Notes under the pieces: model-generated
What the model was told of the DNA's origin: nothing
The model's input: only the letters and a program-made list of their open reading frames with translations
Database searches by the model: none
Translations under genes and position numbers: made by a program
From: Vicinamibacteria bacterium
Lineage (GTDB): Bacteria; Acidobacteriota; Vicinamibacteria; Fen-336
Assembly: GCA_023701125.1 (NCBI GenBank)
Contig: JAMPXO010000028.1
Coordinates: forward strand, 1-47,742
Direction of reading: 5' to 3'
DNA: 47,742 bases
Part shown: positions 33,431 through 44,133 of the stretch, piece by piece
How the letters are laid out: every line of letters starts with the position of its first letter
Position numbering within the stretch: position 1 is the stretch's first letter

Positions 33431-35836
33431 TCAGTCCTCGCGCAGCGTGCGGGCCGGGTCGACCCGCGCGGCGGCTCGCGCGGGCAGCGCCGTCGCGGCC
33501 AGTGCCGTCGAACAGAGGGTCGCGATGGCCAGGAGCAGGGCCGCAGGGTCGAAGGCGCTCGTTCCTTGCAGGACGCTGGCGAGCAGGCGGCCACCGGCCG
33601 CGGCCAGCGCCAGCCCGAGCCCGAGGCCCACCGCGGTCAGCCGCGCGCCTTCGCCGAGCACCAGCCGCAGCACGTCGCGGGCGCTGGCCCCGAGCGCCAC
33701 GCGCACGCCGATCTCGCGCGAGCGGGAGCGCACCGACCAGGCGAGCAGGCCGTGCAGCGAGACCGCGCACAGCCCGAGCGCCGCCAGCGCGAACGTGAGC
33801 AGCACCGTCGCCGTGAAGCGCGGCCCGGCCATGGCCTGGGCCACGACGCGGTCCATCGGGGCGACGTCCGCCAGCGCCAGCTCCGGGTCGCCGGCCGCCA
33901 GCGCCGCGCGCAGCGCCGGCACCAGCGGCTCGAGTTCGCCTTCGCCGCGCACGACGAGGTCGAGGCGGCCGAAGGACCACTGCGGCAGCGGCACGTAGAT
34001 GTCGGGCCACAGCTCGCTCCAGCTTCGATAGCGCACGTCGCCGACGACACCGACGATCGTCCGCCACGGCTGCGGCGAGTGCGGGGGGCCGAACTTGATC
34101 CGGCGACCGACAGCGCCACCCGTCTTGAAAAAGCGCTTCGCCAGGCCCTCGCTGACGATCACCACCGGGGTCGCCGAGGCGTCGTCGCGGGCGTCGAAGT
34201 CGCGGCCCTCGCGCAACGGGATGCCCATCGTGCGGAAGTAGTCGGGGCTGATCGACTCGTGGTTGGAAGCGGGATTGCGGCGCTGAGCCTCCGCGTCCTG
34301 GCCCTCGACCGTGAAGGGGTAGTCCCAGCCGATCGGGTCGCGCAGCGGGCGCAGCAGCACGACGGCCGCGCCGGCCACACCGGGCAGCGCCCGCACCCGG
34401 TCGAGGAACGGGTTGACGAACGCCGCGCGGTCCGCGTGCGACGGATAACGTGCGCCGAGGTTGAGCCGCGCGGTCAGCACGCCCTCGGGCTGGAAGCCCG
34501 GCTCCAGCGCGGCGACCCGGGCGAAGGCCCGCGACACCAGCGCCGCGCCGCACAGCAGGGAGAGTGCGACCGCGACCTGGGCCACGACGACGGCCTGGCG
34601 CAGGCCGCGCGTGCGCGGGCCGCCAGCGGCACCGCGTGCGCCCTCGCGCAGCGCGTCGGCCGCCGGCGAAGCGAGCGCCGCCAGGCCCGGCAGCAGGCCG
34701 GCGGCGAGCGCCGCCAGCAGCGAGACGGTCAGGGCGAAGCCCAGCGCGCGCGCATCGACGGCGGCCGCCGCCAGCCGCGGGACGTCGGGCGGCGCGAGGG
34801 CGACCAGCAGGTCGAGCCCGAGATAGGCACAAGCGACCCCCAGCGCCCCGCCGGCCAACGCGACGACGAGGGCCTCGGCGAGCGCCTCGCGCAGCAGCCG
34901 GCCGCGCGGGGCGCCGAGCGCCAGCCGCACCGCCCGCTCGCGCCCGCGCAGGGCGCCACGCGCGAGCAGCAGCGCGGCCACGTTGGCGCAGGCGGCGAGC
35001 AGCACCAGCGCCACCGCCGCGGTAACCAGCCGCAGCGCGGGCCGGGTGTCGCCCCACACGGCCTGCGGCAGCGGCGTGGCGACGCCGCGCAGCCCGCCCT
35101 GGCGGTCGGGCCGGCTGCGGCCGAGGGTGCCGGTGAAGGTCTCGAGCTCGGCCCGCAGTCGAGCGAAGTCGCCGCTCTCGCGCAGGCGGCCGACGAACTT
35201 CAGGACCCGCAGCGCGGGCAGCTCGCGGCCGAGGCCGTCGGCCAGCGTGTAGACGTCGGCGCCGCGCGGCAGCGTGAGGTCGCCAGGCGCGATGCCGATC
35301 ACCGTCGCCGGCTCGCCGTCGAGCGTCAGCCGGGCGCCGATCACGCCCTCGTCCGCGCCGAACGCCCGACGCCAGTAGCCCTCGGACAGGACGACCACGG
35401 GCGCAGCTCCTTCAGCACCGTCGGCAGTCGTGAAGAGGCGGCCGCGGGCGGGCGCGAGGCCGACGACGTCGAAGAAGGCCGCGGATACTGCCGCGCCGTC
35501 GACCTGCGCGGGCTCGCCGCGGCCGGTCAGATTGAGGCGGAAGTGGGTCGCCGTCATCGCAGCCAGCCCCGAGACCTCCGTCAGTGCGCCGCGCCACTCG
35601 AGGAAGTCCTCCCAGGACAGCTCGACGACCGGGGTGCCCGCCCGCGTGTCGCGCTGCCAGAGCACCGCGAGCCGGTCCGCGTCGCGGAACGGCAGCGGTC
35701 GCAGCAGCACCAGGTCGGCGAACGAGAAGACGCCGGTGGTGAGGCCGACGCCGAGCCCCATCGTCACTACCGCCGCGGCGAACAGCCCGGGCGTGCGCAG
35801 CAGCGAGCGCAGCGCGAGGCGCAGGTCGTGCAGCAA
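33431..35836 (-). CDS. MacB/FtsX-type ABC permease (ADOP class), third tandem copy
   Basis: 801 residues from TTG at 35836, three bases after the upstream stop. N-terminal helix GLFAAAVVTMGLGVGLTTGVF, MacB-type periplasmic domain, FtsX helices from LVTAAVALVLLAACANVAAL, a second periplasmic domain and a final three-helix block (FALAALGLCAVSLHGLLAW). The copy differs clearly from its two upstream neighbours, so the triplication is old. No dedicated ATPase sits beside it; it probably shares the ATPase at 40737-41444. Confidence 0.88.
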   Translation of the reverse strand: MLHDLRLALRSLLRTPGLFAAAVVTMGLGVGLTTGVFSFADLVLLRPLPFRDADRLAVLWQRDTRAGTPVVELSWEDFLEWRGALTEVSGLAAMTATHFRLNLTGRGEPAQVDGAAVSAAFFDVVGLAPARGRLFTTADGAEGAAPVVVLSEGYWRRAFGADEGVIGARLTLDGEPATVIGIAPGDLTLPRGADVYTLADGLGRELPALRVLKFVGRLRESGDFARLRAELETFTGTLGRSRPDRQGGLRGVATPLPQAVWGDTRPALRLVTAAVALVLLAACANVAALLLARGALRGRERAVRLALGAPRGRLLREALAEALVVALAGGALGVACAYLGLDLLVALAPPDVPRLAAAAVDARALGFALTVSLLAALAAGLLPGLAALASPAADALREGARGAAGGPRTRGLRQAVVVAQVAVALSLLCGAALVSRAFARVAALEPGFQPEGVLTARLNLGARYPSHADRAAFVNPFLDRVRALPGVAGAAVVLLRPLRDPIGWDYPFTVEGQDAEAQRRNPASNHESISPDYFRTMGIPLREGRDFDARDDASATPVVIVSEGLAKRFFKTGGAVGRRIKFGPPHSPQPWRTIVGVVGDVRYRSWSELWPDIYVPLPQWSFGRLDLVVRGEGELEPLVPALRAALAAGDPELALADVAPMDRVVAQAMAGPRFTATVLLTFALAALGLCAVSLHGLLAWSVRSRSREIGVRVALGASARDVLRLVLGEGARLTAVGLGLGLALAAAGGRLLASVLQGTSAFDPAALLLAIATLCSTALAATALPARAAARVDPARTLRED

Positions 35837-35839
35837 CGG

Positions 35840-38245
35840 CTAGTCCAGGCGCAATGCGCGGACCGGGTCGAGGCGGGCGGCGCGCCAGGCGGGGATCGCA
35901 CTGGCGGTGAGCGCGATCGCGAACAGCAGCACGGCCGCGCCCGCGTAGCTGCCCGGGTCGGTCCACGCCACGCCGTACAGCACCTCCGTCATCGCCCACG
36001 CCGAGAGCACCGCCAGCGGGAAGCCGAGCACGACGCCGGTCGCCGCCAGCAGCGCGCCCTGGCCGGCGACCAGCCGCGCCAGGTCGCTGGCGCGCGCGCC
36101 CAGCGCCAGGCGCACGCCCAGCTCGCGCCGTCGCTCCTCGAGCAGGAACGCCAGCACCGCGTACACGCCCTGCACCGCGACCACCAGCCCGACGCCGGCG
36201 AACAGCAGCACCAGCAGCGCGCTGAAGCGCTCGCGCGCCGAGTGCTCCTCGACGCGACCGGCCATCGTGTAGGTGCGGGCGAGCGGGAGCTGCGGGTCGA
36301 CCCGCCACACGGCCTCCTGCAGCGCGCGCCGGAGCTGCGACGGGTCGCCCTCGGTGCGCACCAGCACGTTGCCCCATGCCTGCCAGTTCACGCGGCGCTG
36401 CTCGTAGGGCGTGAAGATCGTGCGGAAGTCGGGGGCGCCGAGGGTGATGCCGCGGACGTCCTCGACCACGCCGACGATGGTCATGGAGAACGGCGTCCCG
36501 TCGTGGAAGTCGCGGTAGGCGACGCGGGCGCCGAGCGGGCTCTGCGTGCCCCAGTAGGTGCGGGCGAAGCGCTCGTTGACGATCGCCACCGGCTCGCTGC
36601 CGGCGCGGTCGTCAGGCGTGAAGTTGCGGCCGGCCACGATCTTCGTCTGCATCAGGCCGAAGTAGTCGCCGTGCAACAGCCGCACGCGGGCCCCGGTCTG
36701 CGGCACCGGCCGCGCGGGCGGCGGGGTCTGGAACAGGACCGTGCCGCCGAGGCCGCCGCGGCGGTCGAGCGGGGCGGCGATCGCATAGGCCGCGGCCGTC
36801 ACCCCGGGCAGCGCGCGGGCCTCGTCGACCAGCGCGGCGATCGTGCGCGTCTGTTTCTCGCGATCCTCGCCGTAACGCGAGCGCGGCAGCGACAGCTCGC
36901 CGCCCAGCGTGCCGCGCGGCTCGAAGCCGAGGGCGACGCCGGAGAGCTCGCGGAAGCTCTGCAGCAGCACGCCGCCGCCGGCCAGCAGCACGAAGGCCAG
37001 CGCGACCTCGGCGACCACGATCAGGCCCAGCGCCCGGTGCTCGGCGGGGCGCACGCCCTTGCCCGCGCCCTTGAGGAACAGGCCGGGGTCGGAGCCGATC
37101 ACCTGCAGCGCCGGCACCAGGCTGAAGACCAGGCCGAGCAGCAGCGAAGCGCTAGCGCCGAAGGCGAAGACGCGGGCGTCGAGCACGACCGCGTCCTGGC
37201 GTGGCAGATCGGCCGGGGCCAGCGCGAGCAGGGCATCGAGCGAAGCCCACGCGCAGAACAGGCCGAGGCCGCCGCCGAGCAGCGCCAGCACCAGGCCCTC
37301 CGCCAGGATCTGGTTCAGCAGCCGCCGCCGGCCGGCGCCCAGTGCCAGTCGCACCGCGAACTCGTCGCGGCGCGCGGCCGAGCGCGCGAGCAGCAGGCTC
37401 GCCAGGTTGGCGCCGGAGACGACGACCACGACCAGCACGGCCGCCAGCAGCGCCAGCAGCACCGGCCGCACGCTGCCGGTCAGGAACTCGGTGGCCGCGA
37501 TCGGCACCACGAGCTTGCCGCGGTTGGAGCGCGGGTACTGCGCCTCCAGCGCGCGCGACACCGCCATCATCTCGGCCTGGGCGCGGGCCAGCGGCACGCC
37601 GGCCTTCAACCGGCCGATGGCGTCGAAGTTGTTGCTGCCGCGCTCGTGCACGAAGAACGGGGTGGCCGCGGCCGGCGCCATCCACAGGTCCACGTCGTCG
37701 CCGAAGAAGTCGAAGTCCGGGCCCATCACGCCGACGATCGTGGCGGGCTCGTCGGACAGCGTCAGCGAGCGGCCCAGCACGCCGCGATCGCCGCCGAAGC
37801 GGCGCTGCCAGAACGCGTGGCTCAGCACGGCGACGTGGGGCGCGCCGGGCTGGTCGTCTTCGTCGCGCAGAGGGCGGCCGAGTTGGGGGGCCGCCGTCAG
37901 CACGCGGAAGTACTCCGGCTCCACCACCGAGGCGGCGACGCGCACGGGCTCGCCGTCGCCGGTCAGGTCCAGCGTCCAGCTGCGCAGGAACAGCGCCATC
38001 GACTCGAACGACGGCGCGGCCGGGCGCCAGTCCTTGCCGTCCGGGATCGACACGTCGCCCTCGCGCGTCATCATCACCAGCCGCTCGGGCTCCGGGAACG
38101 GCAGCGGCTTCAGCAGCACGCCGTCGACGATGCTGAACACCGCCGTGCTGACGCCGACGCCCAGCGCCAGCGCCCCCACCGCCGCGGAGGCGAAGCCGGG
38201 ACTCTTGCGAAGCCGCCGCCAGGCGAGACCGAGGTCGCGCAACAT
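35840..38245 (-). CDS. MacB/FtsX-type ABC permease (ADOP class), second tandem copy
   Basis: 801 residues. ATG at 38245 with GGAGG 7-8 bases upstream is preferred over the adjacent GTG. The layout equals the other copies: first helix near SAAVGALALGVGVSTAVF, FtsX block from PVLLALLAAVLVVVVVSGAN, last block from LLVLLFAGVGLVVAVQGVYA. The RRRELGVRLALGA sequence after a helix is the typical cytoplasmic coupling element of FtsX proteins. It lies 15 bases after the first copy in the operon. Confidence 0.88.
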   Translation of the reverse strand: MLRDLGLAWRRLRKSPGFASAAVGALALGVGVSTAVFSIVDGVLLKPLPFPEPERLVMMTREGDVSIPDGKDWRPAAPSFESMALFLRSWTLDLTGDGEPVRVAASVVEPEYFRVLTAAPQLGRPLRDEDDQPGAPHVAVLSHAFWQRRFGGDRGVLGRSLTLSDEPATIVGVMGPDFDFFGDDVDLWMAPAAATPFFVHERGSNNFDAIGRLKAGVPLARAQAEMMAVSRALEAQYPRSNRGKLVVPIAATEFLTGSVRPVLLALLAAVLVVVVVSGANLASLLLARSAARRDEFAVRLALGAGRRRLLNQILAEGLVLALLGGGLGLFCAWASLDALLALAPADLPRQDAVVLDARVFAFGASASLLLGLVFSLVPALQVIGSDPGLFLKGAGKGVRPAEHRALGLIVVAEVALAFVLLAGGGVLLQSFRELSGVALGFEPRGTLGGELSLPRSRYGEDREKQTRTIAALVDEARALPGVTAAAYAIAAPLDRRGGLGGTVLFQTPPPARPVPQTGARVRLLHGDYFGLMQTKIVAGRNFTPDDRAGSEPVAIVNERFARTYWGTQSPLGARVAYRDFHDGTPFSMTIVGVVEDVRGITLGAPDFRTIFTPYEQRRVNWQAWGNVLVRTEGDPSQLRRALQEAVWRVDPQLPLARTYTMAGRVEEHSARERFSALLVLLFAGVGLVVAVQGVYAVLAFLLEERRRELGVRLALGARASDLARLVAGQGALLAATGVVLGFPLAVLSAWAMTEVLYGVAWTDPGSYAGAAVLLFAIALTASAIPAWRAARLDPVRALRLD

Positions 38246-38260
38246 CACGTTCCTCCGGAA

Positions 38261-40663
38261 TTACTCCGCGCGCAGCGCGGCGGCGGGATCGAGGGCGGCC
38301 GCCCGCCGCGCGGGCAGCCAGGCGGCGAAGGCCGACACGGCGACGAGCAGCACGGCGACCGCCGCCAGGGTCAGCGGTTCGGCCGGGGCGACGCCGAACA
38401 GCAGCGGCCGCAGCGCGCCCGAGAGCGCCAGCGCCAGCGCCAGCCCCGGCACCAGGCCGGCGAGGGCGAGCACGACGCCCTCGCGCACGACCAGCCGCAG
38501 CAGGTCGCGCGGCGCGGCGCCAATCGCCAGCCGCACGCCCAGCTCGGCGCGCCGGCGTTCCACTCCCCACGCCAGCACCGCGAACAGCCCGAGCGCCGCC
38601 AGCCCCGTCGCGACCAGCGCGAACGTCGCCAGCAGCGTGGTGTTGAAGCGCGGCAGCGCGCGGTCCTGGTGGACCAGGTCGGTCAGCGGCTGCCACCACG
38701 CGCCGGGCAACTCGGGGTCGAGCCCGCGCAGCACCTGGCGCAGCGCCGGCTGCAGGGGCCCCGCCTCGGCGTCGGGTCGCACGACGAAGCTCAGGTTGAA
38801 CACCGGCCGCGCCGCCAGCGGCACGTAGAAGTGCGGCCGCGGCGGCGCCGCCACGCCCTGGTGGCGCACGTCGCCGGCGATGCCGACGACTTCCAGCTCG
38901 ATGCCGCCGCCGGCCATGAAGCGGCGCCCCAGCGGGTCGCGCTCGCCCCAGAAGCGGCGCGCCATCGTCTCGCTGATCACGGCGGCGATCGGGCCCTCGG
39001 CCGTGCCGTCGCGGTCGTCGAAGTCGCGACCGCGCAGCAGCGGGATGCCGAGCGTGGCGAAGTACCGCGGCGACACCGAGTCGAGGCCCGCCACCTTGCG
39101 CTGGTCGGCGGGCGGCTCCGGTTCGTCGGCCAGCCGCAGGGCCGTGTCGTTGTAGATCCCCGCCAGCGGCACCGTGTGGACCGCGGCGGCGCTGCGCACG
39201 CCGGGCAGTGCGCGCAGGCGCGTGAGCGCGTCGTTCGCGAACTGGATCCGGAGCGGGCGCGTGTAACGGGTGTCGGGCAGGCGGACGCGGGCGGCGACCG
39301 CGCTCCCGGCGTCGAAGCCCGGCGAGGTCGCCGACAGCTTCTCGAAGCTGCGCAGCAGCAGGCCGGCAGCGGCCAGCAGCGCGAAGGCGAGCCCGACCTG
39401 GGCGACGACGAAGCCGCGCTGCGCGCGCCGCGCAGGATCGCCCGCGATGCGGGTGCCGGCGGCGAGCGGCGTGCGCGAGGCGAACAGCGCGGGGAACAGG
39501 CCGAAGCCGAGCGTGGTCAGCGCGGTCAGCCCCGCGCAGAAGGCGACCACCGAGGCGTCGGGCCGCAACTCGACCCACGGCGGCAGCGGGACCGGGGCGA
39601 ACGCGCGCAGCGCCTCCAGCCCGGCGGCGCCGAGGGCGAGGCCGAGCGCGCTGCCCGCCGTCGCCAGCACCAGGCTCTCGGTCAGCAACTGGCGCACCAG
39701 CCGTCCGCGGGTGGCGCCCAACGCGCTGCGGGTGCCGAGCTCGCGGGCGCGGCTGGCGGCGCGGGCCAGCAGCAGGTTGGCGACGTTGGCGCAGGCGATC
39801 AGCAGGATCAGCGCTACCGCACCCATCAGCACCAGCAGCGCCGCGCGATAGTCGCGGACCAGCTCCGCGTGGAGCGGGAACACGTCGGCCGTCCAGCCCT
39901 CGTTGGCCCGCGGGAAGCGCCGCGCCAGCTCGCCACCCACCCGCCGCATGTCGGCCCGCGCGGCCTCCAGCGTCACGCCGGGGGCGAGCCGCGCGACCAC
40001 CGGCAGGAACAGCGCGCCACGCTGCTGGCGATCCTCGGGCGAGGCCGTCAACGGCACCCACGCCTCGCTGTCGGCGGGCCAGGTGAAGGCCGGCGGTGCG
40101 ATGCCGATCACCGTGACCGGCCGCTCGTCGATCCGCACCGTGCGGCCGATGACGCCCGGGTCCGCGCCGAAGCGGGCGCGCCACAGCGCGTCGGAGAGCA
40201 CGATCACTTCCGGGTGCTCGCCCGCGTCTTCGCCCGCCGCGAAGCCGCGACCCATCGTGGGGCCGACGCCGAGCAGGTCGAAGTAGTTGGCCGACACGGT
40301 GGCGACGGTCAGCGCCTGCGGTTCGAGGGCCGAGGAGCCGCTGGCGCCGGCGAGCGCCATGCGCCGGGTGTCGACCCCCGCCATCGCCGTGAACGACTTC
40401 GACTCGCGGCGCCAGTCCTCGAAGTTGGGGATCGAGGTCACGTCGCGCTCGATGCCGCGCGCCGGGTGGGTCTGGTACACGAACACGAGCTGTTCGGGTG
40501 CGGGGAACGGCAGCGCGCGCAGCAGGAACGCCTGCACCGCCGTGAACACCGCGGTGTTGGCGCCGAGGCCGAGCCCGATCGCGACGATCGCGGTCAGCGC
40601 GAAGCCGGGGGCGCGGCGCAGGGAGCGCAGGGCGTGGCGGACGTCCGTCAGCAGCAGGTCCAT
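38261..40663 (-). CDS. MacB/FtsX-type ABC permease (ADOP class), first tandem copy
   Basis: 800 residues. I start at the ATG 40663 (MDLLLTDVRHALRSL), with GGGGAG about 11 bases upstream; an in-frame GTG at 40684 would swallow that site. N-terminal helix TAIVAIGLGLGANTAVF, FtsX block from VLMGAVALILLIACANVANL and the C-terminal block from TFALVATGLAALGLFAVLAW are clear. It follows the ATPase gene by 73 bases. Confidence 0.88.
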   Translation of the reverse strand: MDLLLTDVRHALRSLRRAPGFALTAIVAIGLGLGANTAVFTAVQAFLLRALPFPAPEQLVFVYQTHPARGIERDVTSIPNFEDWRRESKSFTAMAGVDTRRMALAGASGSSALEPQALTVATVSANYFDLLGVGPTMGRGFAAGEDAGEHPEVIVLSDALWRARFGADPGVIGRTVRIDERPVTVIGIAPPAFTWPADSEAWVPLTASPEDRQQRGALFLPVVARLAPGVTLEAARADMRRVGGELARRFPRANEGWTADVFPLHAELVRDYRAALLVLMGAVALILLIACANVANLLLARAASRARELGTRSALGATRGRLVRQLLTESLVLATAGSALGLALGAAGLEALRAFAPVPLPPWVELRPDASVVAFCAGLTALTTLGFGLFPALFASRTPLAAGTRIAGDPARRAQRGFVVAQVGLAFALLAAAGLLLRSFEKLSATSPGFDAGSAVAARVRLPDTRYTRPLRIQFANDALTRLRALPGVRSAAAVHTVPLAGIYNDTALRLADEPEPPADQRKVAGLDSVSPRYFATLGIPLLRGRDFDDRDGTAEGPIAAVISETMARRFWGERDPLGRRFMAGGGIELEVVGIAGDVRHQGVAAPPRPHFYVPLAARPVFNLSFVVRPDAEAGPLQPALRQVLRGLDPELPGAWWQPLTDLVHQDRALPRFNTTLLATFALVATGLAALGLFAVLAWGVERRRAELGVRLAIGAAPRDLLRLVVREGVVLALAGLVPGLALALALSGALRPLLFGVAPAEPLTLAAVAVLLVAVSAFAAWLPARRAAALDPAAALRAE

Positions 40664-40736
40664 GACGTGCGGCTCCCCTCGCACCCGCGGCGGCCCCCGC
40701 GCGCCGCGGGCGATCGGCCCGGAAGGACGACGACGA

Positions 40737-41444
<708 letters not shown>

Positions 41445-41464
41445 CGCTTCCTCGCTTCGCTTTG

Positions 41465-42721
41465 CTAATTGAGCCGGATGCGGTCGTGGGCGTCCCACGC
41501 CGAGGTGTCGGACAGGATCACGGTGTCGCCTTCGGCCAGGCCCTCGACCACCTCGACGGTGTTGACCGAGGCGCGGCCGAGCTTGACCTTGACGCGGCGC
41601 GCGTCGGAGGTGCCGGGGTCGAGCCGGAACAGGCCGACCGTGCTCTCGCCCTGGCCCTGGGCCGGGCGGCCGACGAACAGCACGTTGGTCAGTCGCTCCA
41701 GCTCGATCGTGCCGTCGACGGTGAGATCGGGCCGAGCGCCGCGCGGCAGCTCGCCGACCAGCGCCAGGTCGACGGTGACGGTGCCGTTCTGGACCGAGGG
41801 GTCGATGCGGGCGACCTTCGCCTCGATCACGCCGTTGCGGGTGTCGACTGCGGCCTTCTGGCCGATCTGCACGTCCTTGGCCTGGGTCTCCGGAATGCGC
41901 ACGACCGCCTTCAGCTTGTCGGGCTGGGCGACCCGCGCGAGGTTGGCGCCGGGCGTCACCCGCTGGCCGACCTCGACAGGGACGAGCTGCAGGATGCCGT
42001 CGAGGCCGGCCTTGACCCGGAGCGCCTCGACCTGCGAGCGCAGCAGCCGGGCGCTGGCGCGCGCCTGGTCGACCGCCGCTTCCTGCACCGCGAGCTGGGC
42101 GGCGACCGACTCGCCCGCGATCGCCAGCCGCTTCTGCTCGACGTTGTGGCGGTTCTCCAGCTCGCGGGCGGTGACCTCCGACAACTTGACCGTGATGTCG
42201 GCGACCAGGCCGTCCTTGTGCAACTGGGCGTCGGCATCGGCCCGCATGCGGGCCTGGCTGTACTCCGCCTGGATGCGGGCGGCCGCGGCTTCCTGGTCCA
42301 GGCGCTGGCTCTCGAGTCTCACCTTCAGCTCGACGTAACGCGCCTCGGCGGCCCGGAGTTCCGAATAAGTCTGCTGCGCCTGCAATTCCAGCTCGGGGTT
42401 CGACAGCTCGAGGATCACGCTGCCGGTGCGCACCTCGGTGCCGGGATGGATCACGATCCGCTCGACCCGGCCCTCGGACTGGGCGGGGATCCAGCGGATG
42501 TCCTCGGGCACCAGGGTGCCGAGGCCGCGCACCTCGCGCAGCATCTCGCCGCGCTTGACGGTGTCGGTCCACACGGTGGCGCGCTCGACCGACGGCGCGG
42601 CCGGCTCGAGCTGCGACAGGGCGATCGTGATCAACACCACGACGCCGACGGCGCCGGCCACGATCAGGCGCTGGCGCTTCTTCTTCTCTTCGATGACGCT
42701 GGCAGGGCGGGCGATGTCCAT
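41465..42721 (-). CDS. MacA/HlyD-type periplasmic membrane fusion protein
   Basis: 418 residues. A short cytoplasmic N-terminus and one helix (about 18-38, LIVAGAVGVVVLITIAL) anchor it in the inner membrane. Then come a barrel part, a long alpha-helical hairpin (about 110-230) rich in Ala, Gln, Arg and Glu, a lipoyl-like segment (GLDGILQLVPVEVGQRVTPG) and a C-terminal beta domain. It would link the permeases to an outer membrane factor, which is not encoded in this window. It is the first gene after the sigma-54-like promoter at 42758-42773. Confidence 0.92.
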   Translation of the reverse strand: MDIARPASVIEEKKKRQRLIVAGAVGVVVLITIALSQLEPAAPSVERATVWTDTVKRGEMLREVRGLGTLVPEDIRWIPAQSEGRVERIVIHPGTEVRTGSVILELSNPELELQAQQTYSELRAAEARYVELKVRLESQRLDQEAAAARIQAEYSQARMRADADAQLHKDGLVADITVKLSEVTARELENRHNVEQKRLAIAGESVAAQLAVQEAAVDQARASARLLRSQVEALRVKAGLDGILQLVPVEVGQRVTPGANLARVAQPDKLKAVVRIPETQAKDVQIGQKAAVDTRNGVIEAKVARIDPSVQNGTVTVDLALVGELPRGARPDLTVDGTIELERLTNVLFVGRPAQGQGESTVGLFRLDPGTSDARRVKVKLGRASVNTVEVVEGLAEGDTVILSDTSAWDAHDRIRLN

Positions 42722-42757
42722 GGCGATGCGCTCGTTGTCTCCTCGAGGGCCTCTTTA

Positions 42758-42773
42758 CACAAGTCACGTGCCA
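42758..42773 (-). promoter_or_regulatory. Sigma-54-like -24/-12 promoter of the macA-like operon
   Basis: TGGCACGTGACTTGTG (42773 to 42758) on the minus strand contains the full -24 consensus TGGCACG and the TTG of the -12 element at the correct spacing; the -12 C is T. Predicted start is about 42747. Confidence 0.65.
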
Positions 42774-42848
42774 CCCCCGGACGGACGGGGAATTCCTTGC
42801 GGGAGCGTGGTTTATGGCAGTCGCCCCGGGCCGGCCGGAATCACGGGT

Positions 42849-42863
42849 GTCCGTTTGCGGAAC
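42849..42863. promoter_or_regulatory. Dyad UAS5, candidate activator site
   Basis: GTCCGTTTGCGGAAC, a GTCCG...CGGAa-type dyad centred about 109 bases upstream of the predicted macA start, the same distance as UAS2 and UAS3 at the other two promoters. Confidence 0.45.
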
Positions 42864-42914
42864 AGCCGCATCCCACGCGCGGCGGGGTCCTGCCGGGGGT
42901 TGGCCGGCGCGGGC

Positions 42915-42948
42915 TTGACGTCGCCGCCGCGCCGCCTACCTTGTCGCA
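42915..42948 (+). promoter_or_regulatory. Sigma-70-type leaderless promoter
   Basis: TTGACG (42915-42920), 16 bases, TACCTT (42937-42942), 6 bases, ATG at 42949. It is the clearest complete leaderless promoter of the window. Confidence 0.65.
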
Positions 42949-43275
42949 ATGACCTCCCCGACTTCCGACGATGCCTCGCTGGCAATCCTGTTCTTCTCGC
43001 GGCTGACCGACGCGGCCGGCGACGACTACAAGGCGATGGACGCCGAGCTCGAGCGGCGGGTCCGCGACAACCCCGGCTTCGTGGCCGCCAAGAGCTTCAC
43101 GGCCGCCGACGGCGAGCGGCTGACCATCGTGTGGTGGCGGGACGAAGCCTCGCTGGCCGCCTGGCGCAACGACGAGCGTCACGCGCTGGCGCAGCGGACC
43201 GGGCGCGAGCGCTGGTACCAGGAGTACCGGACGGAGGTCACCCGGATCGTCCGCCGCAGCGCCTTCTCGCGCTAG
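42949..43275 (+). CDS. Antibiotic biosynthesis monooxygenase (ABM) domain protein
   Basis: 108 residues, a single ferredoxin-like ABM domain: LAILFFSRLTDAAGDDY at the start, a central GFVAAKSFTAADGERLTIVWWRD segment (in two strands) and AWRNDERHALAQRTGRERWY. Such proteins are small dimers; some oxidise aromatic substrates, others are heme-degrading or without known activity. It stands alone, divergent from the macA-like gene and convergent with the next one. Confidence 0.85.
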   Translation: MTSPTSDDASLAILFFSRLTDAAGDDYKAMDAELERRVRDNPGFVAAKSFTAADGERLTIVWWRDEASLAAWRNDERHALAQRTGRERWYQEYRTEVTRIVRRSAFSR

Positions 43276-43284
43276 CGCGTCGCC

Positions 43285-44088
43285 CTACTTCCAGGTCACC
43301 GACGCACGGTAGAGGTCGCCGTTCTGGGCGGTGACCGCGATGTCGAGCGACCACGCCTGCTCGGAGCCGCAGGTCTCCTTGACGGCCGCGATCAGCTCGC
43401 GCTGCCGGGAGGCCACCTCGTCGGCGACGATCAGCGGCAGCACGCCGCCGATCTTCTGCCCGGCGTCCTTGTGGACCGCGGTCACGCTCTTGACCTTGAC
43501 GGTCTTCTTGCCCTCGTTGATGAGGTAGATCTCCATCTGGTACTTGTCGCCGACCCGGACCCGTGAAGGCGAGAGCACGATCTCGAGCGAGGCCGGGTTC
43601 TCGGCCGCCTTCTTGACCGCGGCCACGGCGCTGGTGTCGAAGCCCTGCGCCGCGACGGCTCCGCCCTTGGCGTTCTCCGCCCGCGTCGGGCCGATCACGA
43701 ACTGGCGCCGCAGCGAGACGGCGCTGGCACTGGCGGCCGCGTTCTTCGGGTCGAGGCGCGCGGCCTGCTCGAAGAGCGACGCGGCGTCGTCGTAGCGGCC
43801 CGCCGCGAAGGCGGCCTCGGCCTCACGCACCATCGCCGCGGTGTCCACCGCGGGCGTCGCCGCCGCGCTCGGCTTCGGCTTCGGGCGGGCCGTCGGCGCG
43901 GGCGTCGCGGCCGGCGGCGTCGGCTCGGGCGTGGCCGGCGGTGCGGTCACCGGCGGGGCCGTGACCGGCGGCGCAGGCGGTGGCGGGGGCGGCGTCTGGC
44001 GGCCGGAGAAGACGAACCACACGCCGACCGCAACCGCGATCAGGCCCGCCAGGGCCAGCGGCACGCGCGAGGGTGCGGGCTTCGCCAT
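43285..44088 (-). CDS. Membrane-anchored proline-rich protein with TPR-like segment
   Basis: 267 residues. One N-terminal helix (about 9-28), a proline/threonine/alanine-rich linker (about 31-75), a TPR-like helix pair (AAMVREAEAAFAAGRYDDAA and ASLFEQAARLDPKNAAA) and a beta-rich C-terminal domain (SLEIVLSPSRVRVGDKYQME onward). Unlike many neighbours it has a proper leader: TACAAT (44124 to 44119) and GGAGG 6 bases before the ATG at 44088. The linker would span the periplasm or cell wall. Function is unknown. Confidence 0.75.
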   Translation of the reverse strand: MAKPAPSRVPLALAGLIAVAVGVWFVFSGRQTPPPPPPAPPVTAPPVTAPPATPEPTPPAATPAPTARPKPKPSAAATPAVDTAAMVREAEAAFAAGRYDDAASLFEQAARLDPKNAAASASAVSLRRQFVIGPTRAENAKGGAVAAQGFDTSAVAAVKKAAENPASLEIVLSPSRVRVGDKYQMEIYLINEGKKTVKVKSVTAVHKDAGQKIGGVLPLIVADEVASRQRELIAAVKETCGSEQAWSLDIAVTAQNGDLYRASVTWK

Positions 44089-44133
44089 CACTCACCTCCA
44101 ACCGGAAAGGAACACAGGATTGTACGCGCGGGA